Shown here piece by piece: positions 46,113 through 58,481 of a DNA stretch of 64,000 nt. Source of the stretch: Bursaphelenchus xylophilus (taxonomy: Eukaryota > Nematoda > Chromadorea > Rhabditida > Aphelenchoididae); NCBI GenBank assembly GCA_904066235.2, contig CAJFCV020000002.1:7502001-7566000 (forward strand), written 5' to 3'. The notes under the pieces were generated by a model. It was given only the letters and a program-made list of their open reading frames with translations, did not search any database and was not told the origin of the DNA. The translations under genes were made by a program, and so were the position numbers. Every line of letters starts with the position of its first letter. Position 1 is the stretch's first letter.

Positions 46113-49100
46113 TTAATTCTGAAGGATTTCTTCGCCAAAAACGCCCTTGAGCATCCGGATGGTTCGATCGCATTGATCCGCCACCTTTTGATCATTATCT
46201 AAATCCAAAATTATACAATCGATTGGAACCGATATCAAAGAAAATAAAGAACGAATGATTACCTTCCAAGACTTCAGTGAGGGCTTGTACAACCACAGGG
46301 AGTAAAGGAGCCATGGCATCCCCGGCTCTGTTGGCTACCCGATCAAAAACAACCAGAGATCTGTGCCTGATTCTTCCATTCGAATGCCTCAACTTCTCCA
46401 ATAATTTATGACAAATGGAAGTTGAGAAAAGATCGGGGGAAGACTCGCTGATGTAGTAGATGCAGTCGATAAGGTAGTTCACGCATCTTTGTTCATGACC
46501 TCTGACCTTTCTATTCTCGAGTTCATCCAAAATACATTCATGGACAACCTCGGCTCTGTCTCTGAAAGAAAAATAATAAACTTCTCGTCCAAACACAGCT
46601 TTCCAAAATAAATGACAAAACTTACTCTCCGATGAAAACTCTATGTTTGGCGCAATTTGTGACGAACTGAACGAGTCTGATAATTAATTCATGGGCAACA
46701 ATTCCCTCCACTGATCCCTTGGAACTTCCATCGATAAACAGCTCATCTTTACTTGCTAAAAGCAATGATTATAAACATTCGTGAACAATCTCACAATTCA
46801 ATTTACATTAGATTCACTTACTCTTGGCCACATTTAGGAGTCGCATCAATTTGGGAACATAAGAGAACAGTCGATTGAAATAAGGCAGGGCCAAGGTGTT
46901 GTAGTAGTCATAGAACTTGTTTGCCAGGAAATATACCGTCGAAACCCTGTATTTGATATTGGGTTCATTGCTATTGAAACCCTCTTCCACCCAATCCGCG
47001 AACTCTCCAAACACCGGAGTCAATTCGGATTCGCTGAGATTCTCCGTTAGTGAAATGAAGGCTCGAATAGCAGCTGTCTCAGCCAATTTTAGGGCTTCAA
47101 GATTCTCCTAAAGGCAACAACAATATAAATGAAGGGAAACTCACTTCAGTATGTTTAGTGTTCTTTCGGACCTCAATAAGATCAATAACAACTGGAAGGA
47201 ACTCGACTGAAAGACTTCCGATCTTGTCGTTGTTCTCGTTCTTCTTGATTGCTTCTTCTAATAACAGTCCCAAAGTCGCCAGACATTCCTGTAAGTAATG
47301 CTGTTAATCAAACACCCCCACAATTACTAAAATATATTTTTAAGGTATATCTAACATATGCCAAGATATATTTTAAACCTACAGTATTCTCATAAACCTT
47401 CTTGACGGCCCCATTCAAACATTCCTGAAGTTTTTCCAGGTTCATTCCACTGAAACATGCGTTCAGTTGTTGTAATCGATGTCTTATTGAAGAAGTCTTC
47501 TGAGAGGCTGTTTCTAATTTCAGATCCTCACCATCTCCTTCTTTTAACCTTTCCAAAACTGGAATATATTTGGTAGAAAGCTCTGAGACATTGACGAGGA
47601 AATCTTCGTGGTATGATTGGGATCCCTGAAAAAAATAAATAAATTTTACTCTACCATCCATTTCACGCACCTCATTTTCATGATCCAGAAGCCTCAAAAC
47701 CAATGTCAGAGCACAAACAAACACAACATCATCTCCAAATTGTCTTCCGCTCATCGAATGCGCTCGATGTCTGACTCTTTTGGCCATCGCTGAGTTCTCC
47801 TCTGCCGGTCTACTCTGTTCATTACTTATATTACACTTCTTGAGAATAGCCAGGCATGTTTGGGAGATGGAATCACAATTCTCGAGGACAGCTGAAGACA
47901 CCAATCCAGAACGAACAATTTCGGCGACCAGGAGGAGGATGTTGCCAATCATCGAGTCATCCTGCTCCTCCCATTTCACTAGCTAAAGTGATATAATTAT
48001 TCAATCATCATAATATTTATTACCATATCACTAGATCTCTTCAGGACTTCTACAAAGGTCGGCCGAACTTCATCGGAGACTACCCGTTTGGCCAACAATT
48101 TCAAAGAGAACGCTGCTTTCTGACATAATGCAACCTAAAACAATATTAATCAATAAGAATCATCCACTAATCTCCTTACATCGTCAATCTTCTTAGCTGG
48201 TTTTATCCACCGTGACAAGAGTTTCGCAAACTTCACAAGATAAGTATCGAACTTGTCAGTTTTCTCTTCGTTCTCCTTTCCAGTTTCACTCAACAACTTC
48301 ACATTCAATAGTTGAAGTGCGCGGTCTCTCATCTTGGAACTGGCCGATTTATTGTCCAGGAGATCACAAATAATATGGCCGCTCACATTGGCCGGCAACA
48401 TGCATCTCATTTTGTCGGCGATGACCTCGGCTCTAGCTGACAACGCGATCCAATATTTGAGGGTTTGGATGGCCGCAGGGGCTGATTCCTTTCCTCTGGC
48501 GTTCTGTTCCGCCTTTTCGGCAACATTGAGTTCCTTGAGTACAAAGTCATCCAACGAGGAGATAACCTCCAACATGCGGATGCCAACTTTGGCGGTTCTT
48601 TCGTAGATCTCGTCATCAGTCAGATTGGAAAGCTACATGAAGTGAATTGAGAACCGAAACGATCAACATACCTCTTCAAACAATGCTTGTTGACTAACAC
48701 TCTTGGCAACAAATCCGATCATAATGTAACGATAATGTCTCAACTTCTTCAATGGCTGATTAGACCCATCGAATACCTTCAGACCATCTTGATTGGAGGT
48801 TCTTCCCTTAGCATCATCTCCTCCCAAACCAACGATATAACCAAGGAGATCGATGCAGACTTGTATCTGATGTTCTGGAGGCAAGGATCCCATCAAATCC
48901 AGTGACAGATAATCCAATTCCTCCTCCCAATCCCTGGCTGTTCCTCGAACCCAATTCAAACAAAAATCTTCGTAGATCGCGGCAAACACCACCCATAAAT
49001 CCTCCGAATCCACACAAGTTCCAATAACTTTGACTACTTTGAGACGTCGATGAATCGGAATATCATGAAGAGACTTGGCGAAGATCCGACTGATGGCCAA

Positions 49101-51931
49101 GAGCTGTTTCTTCAATTCTAGGGACCCCTTATTCAAAGGTTGGAGAACAGCAGACACGAGGGAGGAGAGAGACTCCTCCACAATACTCAACGTCATCTCA
49201 TTATCCTTCTTGAGCAATCCTTGGCCCATAAAAGCGAAGAGAGACATCACTTGGGAAGTCAGTTTGGTCTGAAAAATTATTTATCTTTTCAATATTTAAT
49301 TCAACATTTTAAACCATTTTAAGGTAAATTCGAAAATTTTTTTGAAATTTCTTGAGAGCGACCTCATAGTTATAATACTATGTATGCAATATGGCATATT
49401 ATCAGTTTTGCTAAATTCTTCCGTAGTACAAACATACCGGCATTCTTGGGGCAACTGCAGTTAATATCTTCAGGGCGTTCCTCAAGACATTTACATCATG
49501 GCCAAACCGGATAATATTGATCAAGACCTCCGCTTGGCATTCCTGTTCAATTGCATCTAATACTTCGGAATGTCGGAGGGACTTCACCAGATATGAGAAA
49601 CAGATTTGTTGAACTTGGATTACATTCTTCAGAGGCTCAATCATCTTCTCGGTTGCTTGGGATCTAGGATTACAAACTAATTTCATTTTAAGACAAACCA
49701 ACTTTTGTTTAGTAGAATAAAAAACTCACATATCAATTAGCTTAAAGATCCGTCTGATGATAGTCTTTGTTGGTTCGATGACAATGGAAGCTAAGAGGGC
49801 TTCAAGAACAAACAGAATTCTTTCTCCGAACTCTGCGTCGGTTTCGTTTTGGAATTTCTCTTCAGTCAAACTCTTATCCAATTTCTGTTTCTTGGGGTTA
49901 GATTGATGTCTTGATAGCAAAGATACAACGTTTTTTTCGGATATATTCACCTAAAATCATATTTTCCAAACATTATCCTTACCTTCACCAACCCTAGTTT
50001 GATGGATTTCCTCAGTTCCGATTTCGGATCCTTAGAGATAAAGGTAACAACATCAACCCAGAAGTCATTTAGGTCTTTCGTGGTCTGTTTCGATAAGTAA
50101 CTGTCGTCATTCAAAGATTGGAGAGCCCATTCCACATCTTTTACGTCAATTTCATCCTTAGTAAGCATCTCCAAAATATGAGAAATGGGCTTTTTGAACA
50201 TCCTCTTGATCTCATTTCCGTCTTGGAGAGCTTCCATTTGATCCTTTTTCTGTAATAGAACCAAATATAGTACCAAACAATATTATCGTAACACTTACAG
50301 TAATCTTGGGTGCCGAACCTGGTCCAAATGAGACCGTCGGATCTTCCTCCAGAATTCGCATACTGGACGTTCTCCTTCTTCGTTTCTTTTTGTTCTCTGT
50401 AAAGTCCAGAACTCCTACTTCATGTTCTGCAATCTTGCATTGCTCCATTAACTTTTCAAGGATATGGCTCTCAGTTAAATGATTCTGCGCTCGGAACTGA
50501 TCGAAGACATTCGAGAATCTAATGACCACGTTCTTGATCAAAGGGCACAATCGCTGTGGGATTATAACATCATCTTTTGAAGTAAAACTCTGCAAGATTG
50601 CATCAAGGAATCCATGAGCAGTCGATTGTGTCATGTTCTCCAAATCAAGGAGTGCTTCCAAATAAGTCAGGATCAAATCCTTGGTCTCTTCATCTGGATC
50701 TAAAAGCAGAATAGAAAAGAGGTAAAGCAAACCTACTTGACTCGGCCAGATAAGAACACATTGTCCTGGAGAAAGCGACGATAAAACAACTGATATCAAG
50801 TTTGGCAATTGCTGTCGAGAAGAATTCCTGTAGATTGATATCGTCGTTCTCTTCACATCTTTTTAACAGTTTTACAGTCGTTCTTGCAGGCAGTGTTGTC
50901 AACTTCTGATTTTGAGAAATAACAAAAACGGTGTTCATGGCCATCTCAAACCAAGTTGATCGCATTTTCTATAACAAAAATATTTTTGAGAACAAAATAA
51001 CATACCGTCATACAAAGTGTGAGAATGTTATGAAGCACTTCTTCGTTCAGGGTTGCGTTCATGCAGAGATCACAAACAATAATATATCCAGCAGTTTTGA
51101 ACGGCAATACCCTCGACTTGAGGGCAATCCCAACAAATGGGATTATCCTCGAAATTAGCTCTTCAGTGATGTGAGCAGGATCCGCAAATAAATGAACGAT
51201 CACACTGGCAAAAAATGTGAAATGCATTTGCATCTTCTCACTGACATAATTCTCGCCCACCAATTGAACGGCTTCGGTCAAGGAAGCGGATAATGATGAA
51301 ATCAAAGAGGATCCAGACCTCAAACAAGCTTTGACAAGAAATTCGAAAGGAATTGGAAGACCTTTCAAAGCAAAATCCGAACAAAAACTCCAATCATTTT
51401 TGTTCAAATTTAGGATGGATAATAAACGACCAAAGGAATTGGTCGAATGGTAGAGAAGAAACAGATTCGCAATCAAATCAGCATTATAAAGATGTACCTA
51501 AAAAAAATATTTTTTAAACATAGACAACACTTACCTGATACTTATATATCAACCACTCCAACACTTGGCGACAGGATTGATGATGAAAATATGGACAAAT
51601 ATGAACCAAAAGGCTTTTCAGCTTCTTATCGAGTTCGTCATTTTGGTCTGCTGTGATTGTTGCTCTATTGAAAGATACCTTCGACGGATGAAAAAGGTCG
51701 TATTCCGCATCAGCTAAAGTTCTGTCCAATTTCCGCAATCTTTGGAGACCCAACAAACCTAAACCAAGTAAAGTTAATAATTTAGAGCATACCTAAGTTA
51801 AAATACTCCTCAGAAGTAAAAGAAGCAGCTTCCTTTCGGTCGAATAACAAGGAATCCGTGGACTTCTCGACTCCCAGTTGCTTGGAGACCGGGGTCTTCA
51901 AGGTCCGAAGCTGATCTTGCAGCGAAGGCAT
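46113..51931 (-). CDS. HEATR1: HEATR1/UTP10 U3 snoRNP (SSU processome) protein
   Basis: UTP10/HEATR1 is a long HEAT-repeat subunit of the small-subunit processome. Eighteen exons join in phase: 51931-51793, 51758-51535, 51497-51006, 50968-50737, 50699-50299, 50249-49983, 49950-49730, 49663-49438, 49268-48672, 48632-48180, 48134-48024, 47982-47671, 47625-47383, 47288-47145, 47107-46822, 46755-46626, 46561-46263 and 46198-46113 (1,620 aa). The N-terminus matches HEATR1 (SLLFDRKEAASFTSEE; HICPYFHHQSCRQVLEWLIY; VHLYNADLIA). Helical HEAT-type repeats continue to the end. A BP28CT-like segment (AIRAFISLTENLSESELTPV; FGEFADWVEEGF) precedes the C-terminus (KVADQCDRTIRMLKGVF). It is shorter than the human protein (about 2,140). 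TTTTTTAG lies one base before the ATG, a spliced-leader acceptor. It probably leads an operon with DHX35 and HSPBP1. Confidence 0.88.
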
Positions 51932-52104
51932 CCTAAAAAATTCAATGGATTCGTTTTTGTTACTTTATTATATAAAATACATCTAAAATTTTTATAAAAA
52001 GTTACCAAACAAAAATTTTGAGAAATCCTTTTTCATGAAACGGTATGCCAAACACTTGTTTTCGCTTCGAAAAACGTTACGAACGACGGAATGTAACACC
52101 GAAA

Positions 52105-52120
52105 TTTCGGCCGGCCGAAA
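52105..52120. promoter_or_regulatory. 16-bp perfect palindrome upstream of HEATR1
   Basis: TTTCGGCCGGCCGAAA is fully self-complementary and GC-rich at its centre, in an otherwise AT-rich 300-bp gap. It lies 174 bp upstream of the HEATR1 start and about 115 bp past the HSD17B12 stop. A dimeric factor site or promoter element is plausible. Confidence 0.4.
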
Positions 52121-52231
52121 CACCGCATACAAGCTAGAGAAATCCATATACCCCACGAACTAAACCAACCAGAAGATTTTATTATCGATAACACAAAATT
52201 CACAAAATATATTATTAGTTATATCCGTTAT

Positions 52232-53305
52232 CTACTCTTGTTTCTGGGCCTTCTTCTTCAATGCGCGAGCTCTAGTTGCGAGGGAGTTTTGGTTAGCCAT
52301 GTAGTTGAACACCCAGTCAGGGAGGACATTAAAGTAAAGATCGTGTTGAAGCTGGTGGCTCAGATAACCAGTGGTTTCATCAGCCAATCCAACCGTTCCA
52401 AGGGCAGCACGAGCATAAGCGGAAGCCTAAGGATTACTTATTCTTCGGTAATGGCTTACTTGTGGTATAAAGAAAGAAGACTTTCTGACTTTGGACATCT
52501 TGGTGGCCACCATCATTGGAGCGATGGTCTGAATGGTGACTCCCTTACCCGCGTATTCCTTCCTCATGATCTCGGAGAGCCAGTTGACGTACTTCTTTGT
52601 GGCACTGTAGATTGCCCAGTAGGCAAGAGGTTTGGCTGAGGCAGACGAGGAGATGTTGATCACTACTCCATTCTTTCTGGCGGCCATCTTCTTCAGAACA
52701 TAAGCGGAGAGGAGGGTGCAGGGAAGAGTGTTGATAATGGTTATGCCAGCAACTCGAGCAAGGCCACCATCGATGTCGTGGAGTCTTTCTGGGTACTCAT
52801 ACGACATTCCAACATTGTTTACTAAAAATGAATTCGATTATTGTATGCCTCTAGGCGTGACGACTACCGAGAACTCCAATTTCGTATTTGTCCAGCTGGT
52901 TGAACAACCGTTCTTCGTAATTCTTGACATCACCAACCGAGAAGTCGAAGGAAATAGTGTCAACTTTGACATCGGAATGCTTATCGGTGATTTCCTTGGC
53001 AGTTTCGTCCAGTTTGGATTGAGTCCTCGAGATTAGAACGAGATTGAATCCTTTCTTGGCTAACTCGAAGGCATAAGCCTTCCCAATCCCATCAGTGGCC
53101 CCAGTTACGACTAAAGACGACATACAGTACAAAACAAGCAAAACATTCACGTACCAGCCGTATTAGCTCCAGCCAACTTTCTGAGGTCCTTCTTCGCACC
53201 AATCACATAGGGATATAGAATTTGCCATACATGGGAAGCAATCTTTGAGAGGACAAGAGTAACGGCAGCATAGCCAATCGCTTTCACCAGACAATCACAA
53301 CCCAT
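52232..53305 (-). CDS. let-767: Very-long-chain 3-ketoacyl-CoA reductase / 17beta-HSD12
   Basis: This SDR enzyme reduces 3-ketoacyl-CoA in fatty-acid elongation at the ER. LET-767 is a C. elegans member of this family. Four exons join in phase: 53305-53155, 53110-52868, 52821-52460 and 52426-52232 (316 aa; human 312). An N-terminal membrane segment (about 8-32) is followed by the cofactor motif TGATDGIGKAYA, the NNVG motif, and SSSAS...YSATKKYV with catalytic Ser, Tyr and Lys. The C-terminus KKKAQKQE is basic and could act as an ER-retention signal. Orthology within the let-767/stdh set is not resolved. Confidence 0.88.
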
Positions 53306-53733
53306 TTAACTGCAAAAAACAACAATCTGATATATCATTATATACAAAGCGGTTCACCCGGAGCTGCCGACGTTATTTCATACATTTCTTCGCAAATAAT
53401 GCACCAATTTCAACAAAACTTATATCAAATTCAAGGATGATTTACTCCATTCTTTTACAGAAACGACTAAGATGATTTACGATTAACTTTTCGTTCTCAT
53501 TCCTCGCCTACCTAGCTTCAATTTGATATAAATTTTATAGAAATTCGTGCATTATTGGCGGGGAAATACCTGAGGAATCCCCGAGTCAACCAAGCTATGC
53601 TAACAGGGTGGTCGACTTGTAACTAAATTCATATTTCGACTTAAAAAATGCCCCTCAAAAAAAACATGTATCCAATTAACCGTTTTATTGCAAGATTAAC
53701 ACTTTTTGTTTCATTAAAAAGGGAGGTCTTTCG
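53306..53733. other. Intergenic, upstream of HSD17B12
   Basis: About 430 bp with no convincing gene, holding the promoter of the HSD17B12-like gene. An overlapping plus-strand frame at 53,648-53,851 has no family resemblance and competes with the next candidate. Confidence 0.35.
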
Positions 53734-53937
53734 ATGGCTGATAAGGAGTTCTCTCTCCCCATCTCTACTGAACAGAGAACTCCAAGAGTGGTGCCATTGG
53801 AAGGCTTCTTTTCAGCTGAAGGTCACCCACAAATCACAAAAAAGCAAATAGTTTTCCGCAGCAGAAATAACAAGATCAATATTAATCTGAATTCTTATCA
53901 GACGAATTATGTACTTATTGATAAAAACAAACAATAA
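53734..53937 (+). CDS. Small plus-strand ORF, 67 aa, uncertain
   Basis: An ATG-initiated frame (MADKEFSLPIS...) of 67 codons lies between two minus-strand genes. An AATAAA signal overlaps the stop codon. The first half looks like coding sequence (PISTEQRTPRVVPLEGFF), and the second is Asn/Lys-rich. There is no signal peptide, no membrane segment and no recognised domain. It could be a short single-exon gene or chance. Confidence 0.25.
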   Translation: MADKEFSLPISTEQRTPRVVPLEGFFSAEGHPQITKKQIVFRSRNNKININLNSYQTNYVLIDKNKQ

Positions 53938-54044
53938 AATATCTGTCCATGCAATCGACATTCAATTTAAGATAATTTTATTTTGTCAGAGAACGAAACA
54001 TAATACAATATTAGAATAAAAATTTAGTATGGATAACCGCGAAT

Positions 54045-54662
54045 TTACAGATTATCGAATTCGGGGCATTCTCTGATGATGCGGAGCTGTTCCTCGTCGA
54101 AGTCAGCCTCCTCATTCAGGAATTCACGGAGCTCCTTCAACTTGAGATTTTGGGCACGTTCACAAAGGAAGTAAGTGCAGAAAGAGATGAAGGCGGGGAC
54201 GATCAGAAAATCTCCGGCATTGGCGGCAGTGATCAGCAGATCCTTGTCGACATCCTTTGCCAAGGGACGCAACTCTTCGCGGTTGCTGGGCTGAAAATCA
54301 TAAAGTTTTATCGTCATTCAAATAACATCTAAGAATGCGAAGGCAATAAGTACAATAAGACTTACAATAAATTCCATCCAGAAATCCTTGCGGTCCTGCT
54401 CATTTCTAACTTGATCCTTGTGATGTTGCTCCAAGAAGGCGACGAACTTGTTGAGAAGTTCGACCTCATCGTATCCGACGTCCTTGGTGGGAATCTTGAT
54501 GGAGTTTCCTTCCTGCTCCTCACCCAAACTCTTCAGGAAGTCCTTGAGGAATCCAGAGAGATGCTGGAGGGAGTTGTGGACCTTGATCTCACGCTGATCG
54601 TCCAAAACAAAGTAAATCTCCTTATCGGATGAGGTGGATGGAGAAGCTTCAGCGGCAGCCAT
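54045..54662 (-). CDS. Divergent Skp1-like (SCF adaptor) protein
   Basis: Skp1 proteins bridge F-box proteins to cullin. Two exons, 54662-54366 and 54290-54045, give 180 aa in phase. The N-terminal BTB/POZ-like part resembles Skp1 (KEIYFVLDDQREIKVHNSL; DEVELLNKFVAFLEQHHKDQ, compare the Skp1 segment VIQWCTHHKDD). The C-terminal part (LLITAANAGDFLIVPAFISF; EADFDEEQLRIIRE) matches the Skp1 pattern of LAANYLDI...DFTEEEE in order but with many changes. Nematodes have large, diverged skr families, and this looks like one of those members. CTCTACAG lies 7 nt before the ATG. Confidence 0.7.
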
Positions 54663-56071
54663 TTTCAACTGTAGAGAACTAAAACAAAATTAGTCTTAAA
54701 AATAGGGACAGCCAAAAAAAACATGGCAATCTCGGCAAGACGTTGCAAGAATATTCGATTTATTGGCTTTTTGCAATTATCTAGGCACGTCAAGAAAAAA
54801 TAAAACAAAAGCGCTCAAGCAATGAAAAATTCTTGGCATTCTGTTTGATCTCAAAGACAATTTTTTGCGATAAAGATAGCCTGATTACACGATGAAGATG
54901 GGGTAGAATGGGGTTATTGCATACATAAATTTGAAGCTGGGCTCCTGCTTAACCTGAACATATATATTTCATATAAAAAATCGGTCGTCTTCTATCTGTT
55001 TGAAGCCTAAACTAACAACGCCTAAAAAATGTTGCGATTTCGAGGATTTCTCTAAGATTTTCCCTCGCCCCTATTTGAAGTTTCGTGGAAACATAGTCTG
55101 GAACAAGGCGGATTTTTTGAGCCTAAAACGAAAAAAATCAAATGAGCCAGTTTCGAGATAGAAAATCTCTTCATTTTGCGCAATATTTCGCCTTTCCTCT
55201 GACCTCGTCCAAAAAAACTGTCATTGAGACGGATTTTTTGGACACTTCCGTAAGCGGAAACAGAATGCCAACTTTCGTGTTGATACATAACCCTTTGAGC
55301 GCAAAATCTTGACGTGCTAGGGCTTTCGTAACCTTCCACAACGACTAAATAGAAACGTTTTGTGTAAAAAAAGCAAAGGTGCAAACAACAGTGTTTAAAA
55401 AAATAAATACACTAACAATTATTCCGAAATTTCGCCCATAAAACAACGAACTAAGACTAGAAAATAATTGACCACTCTTCGTTTGGCTATCAACTTCACA
55501 CTTCACAACTCCTTTGACGACAAAAAATAGAAAACAAAAAAGAAAAAAAGAATACAAAAACAACAGAAAACAGCTCGTTTTCGTTGTGAGAACAAAAAAG
55601 CCTAGGTAGGATCTGGGATTTCAAACCAATCCTATCACAGCCTGCGACCATGTGTGTGCAAGAGAAAACAAAGTTAGTAACCTTACCCAAATCAAAGCAG
55701 TTTATGGGAATGGAATTTATCTAAACATTGGAAGGGCCTTCAGTTCCCGAGATGAATCACCAAAAAAATAGGTGTGTTGGGAGAAAAAGGAGGAAGGACA
55801 TCATAAGGTTGGTGGATGCGGGCTCGGGTGAACGCGAAATTGTAGGATAGGCAGTGCGATAAAGAAACCGTTGCAAGTTGTGCGTCAGAACAACAAAGAA
55901 AGTTGCAAACTATCAGAATGGAATCAAAGGGATAGTATAGAATTAACCAAATGTAAAACACACGGACCTTATATCATCATATCCCAAAATTTAACATTTA
56001 TTGAGATTACTTCAAAAACAGACGAGCGAGCTGACATTGATACTGTGCACTAGCCAATCCAATTTGAGGGA
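54663..56071. other. Intergenic, upstream of the Skp1-like gene
   Basis: A 1.4 kb AT-rich gap between minus-strand genes. Several short overlapping frames exist on the minus strand (about 55,050-55,690) but have no start, splice or domain evidence. I see no RNA gene. Confidence 0.35.
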
Positions 56072-56405
56072 TTACTGCTTGATCGAGTTTTCCTGAGTCT
56101 TCTCCGTTTCTTCTTGAGTCATCTTAAATGGGCAACTACAACAATGCTAAGTAAGGAATAACTGACCTCTGTTTTGATCATAACGCTTGCCGGAGGCTCT
56201 TTGGGTTTGCTAATGGGCGCCTTTTTGCTGAGCGAGGAATTGCAGTTGGACTTCTTCTTACAGCATTGAACAAATAAGGACAATGAGACAATCAAAGAGG
56301 CGAGAACTGCAATCAAAGCAATTTGAGGTGGTAAAACACGAGTCAGTGTAGTGGCTATGTCATAGCATGAAATTTACCAATCCCCAGAGAAATCGACCAC
56401 TCCAT
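56072..56405 (-). CDS. Small single-pass membrane protein, 72 aa, unknown
   Basis: Three exons, 56405-56378, 56306-56167 and 56122-56072, join in phase to 72 aa. After MEWSISLG, a hydrophobic segment (about 9-27, VLASLIVSLSLFVQ) is followed by CCKKKSNC and a Lys/Pro/Ser-rich tail ending TEKTQENSIKQ. The layout of a short N-terminus, one membrane segment, a Cys-Lys cluster and a polar tail is like that of the 91-aa protein at 32,112-32,524, but I see no clear homology. Splice sites are acceptable (GTAAAT, GTCAGT donors). The family is unknown. Confidence 0.45.
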
Positions 56406-56839
56406 ATTTACGAAAATGATCCGGAATTCGCCGATTTTTCATTTTTTATTTGTTTTGAAATTGAATTTTAAGGTACTGTAATCTTGCAACCGAAAAACAG
56501 AGTTTTTTTTTTGTATTATTCAAGATCTTTTATCCATAATATTACATCATGTTGCTTGCATTTCCAACAAACTTTTGTGTCCCAAGGTCATTTTGTTGAT
56601 CGCCGGGGATTAATAATGCTGCAGGTTCTCCAGAAGTGTGTAAACTTTGATAGTTATATATTTATAGTGCATTTTAACTGTTCGAAATGATCACAAACCC
56701 CAGGAGCGGCCTTAACCCAACCGTTTTTTGCTCAAAAAAGTTCCCCTGAAATCAGACTGGAAGTGGAAGTGGGGTGGATATCGGATATCTCGGTTCAGTC
56801 CTCAGCTATCTGTTCTAAAAATTACTCTGTAAATATTTA
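56406..56839. other. Divergent intergenic region
   Basis: 434 bp between the start codons of the 72-aa membrane protein (minus) and the serine carboxypeptidase (plus). It should hold both promoters. I see no distinct element other than a GATATCGGATATC-like repeat near 56,776. Confidence 0.35.
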
Positions 56840-58481
56840 ATGAGTAGATTCGCTGCCCTCGCCCTGCTCATCGCTGGTGTGAGATCGGCGGATCTGCCGG
56901 GCCTCACCTTCACTCCCAATTTCAATCATTTCTCGGGATTTCTGAATGCTTCCGATTCTAAATTCTTGTTCTTTTGGATGATCGAATCTCAGAATGATCC
57001 CGGAAATGATCCTTTGATACTGTGGTAGGTGTGACTGAGTGGTTGTGAGAGTTATTCGTTGTGATTTATGGTTGTTGAAATCTCCTTTTCTCATCATTAC
57101 TGCTTTGAAGAACAAATAAACTTCAGGTTGAATGGCGGACCAGGATGTTCGTCTTTACAAGGAGCTTTTCTCGAGAATGGTCCCTTCAGATTGGCTCCAG
57201 ATGGCCGCGAGATAACTGAAAATGAAAATTCGTGGAACAAGGTGAGATATAATACTTGCCAAAACTTGGCTGACTTTATCATACAATGACAAATTCCTTC
57301 AGTTCTCGAACTTATTATACCTCGAGAGCCCCGTGAATGTTGGTTTCTCATATTCCAGTCGAAATGAATCCACATTAGACGACCATACGGTAAGACTCAA
57401 ATCTCATTCACCTATTTGGTATCTAAGACAGCTACCGAGAATCTTATGGCCCTCATCCATTTCTTCACTTTATATCCCAATTACAAAAAGAATGACTTTT
57501 ATATAATGGGAGAGAGTTACGCCGGCTATTACATTCCCACATTGGCTACACTAGTCCTGGAACAGGTTGATTATCGGTTCAATTTGAAGGTTCGTATTGC
57601 TTGGGTTACATCATCGGTAATGTTCAGGGTATTGCCATCGGGAATGGTGTGGTAGAACAGGGCTGGGACTCTGTCTTTGCCCCATTTTATGCCCATTCCA
57701 TTGGACTTTTGGGAAAACACCAATTTGAATACTTTACATCGAGATGTTGCTTATCAGCCAAGTCTCCAGACACTTGTAGTACGACCTCCGAATGTGTGAA
57801 AATGAGTGTGGAAATGACCATGAACATCCCCGGCGTTGATCCCTACGACGTCTCCGAACACTGTCTCGATTATCTTGGCGAGGTCAAACAGGTAAGTTGA
57901 GGGCTGAAAGAAATGATGATATGAATTTATACTGAATATGATCGTTGATGTTTAGGAGACCATATCCTGTTTCAACGACTCCTCTTTTGAAGCCTATATG
58001 AATCGAAAGGAAGTTCGGACAGCTCTGAATGTTCATCACGACCTTGAGTGGAAAGTATGCAAGTAAGGATTACTGTAATTTCCACAAATAAATATAGGAA
58101 TCTTGCAGATCCGGCTGGAAGACAGTATAATGAATCAACATTCCCTTCAATGCAACCGTTTATACATTACATTCTAAAGAAAGCCGTGAGAGTGTTGTAT
58201 TTCTATGGCGACACTGGTAACTAAGCACATTTAATGACATTGCTTTAGATATGGTATGTAATCACATGATCGGAGAGTACTTCACTGCCAAACTTGGAGG
58301 TACTCCGGTCAAAGATAGTGTTCCATGGCTGTTTAATGGGAGGATTGGAGGTAAAAAGACGACATATGAGAGTGATCTGACCTACACAACGATCCACGGA
58401 GCCGGTCATATGGCCCCTCAATGGAGACCTGATGTGACTGCTTACGTGATACGGAGTTTTTTGAATAATCAAGAGTTCTAG
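56840..58481 (+). CDS. Lysosomal serine carboxypeptidase, cathepsin A-like (S10)
   Basis: S10 carboxypeptidases trim C-terminal residues in lysosomes or after secretion. Eight exons join in phase: 56840-57024, 57127-57241, 57303-57389, 57428-57589, 57628-57891, 57956-58062, 58098-58216 and 58249-58481 (423 aa). A signal peptide ([16 protein letters not shown]) precedes the mature start. It has [20 protein letters not shown] (oxyanion region), nucleophile Ser in [10 protein letters not shown], Asp in YYGDTDMVCN and His in [11 protein letters not shown], so the triad is intact. Several cysteines in the cap region are present. The length is slightly below the family norm of about 450-480. The exon 7 acceptor AATATAG was chosen over a nearer GCAG because only it keeps the frame. 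Confidence 0.9.
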
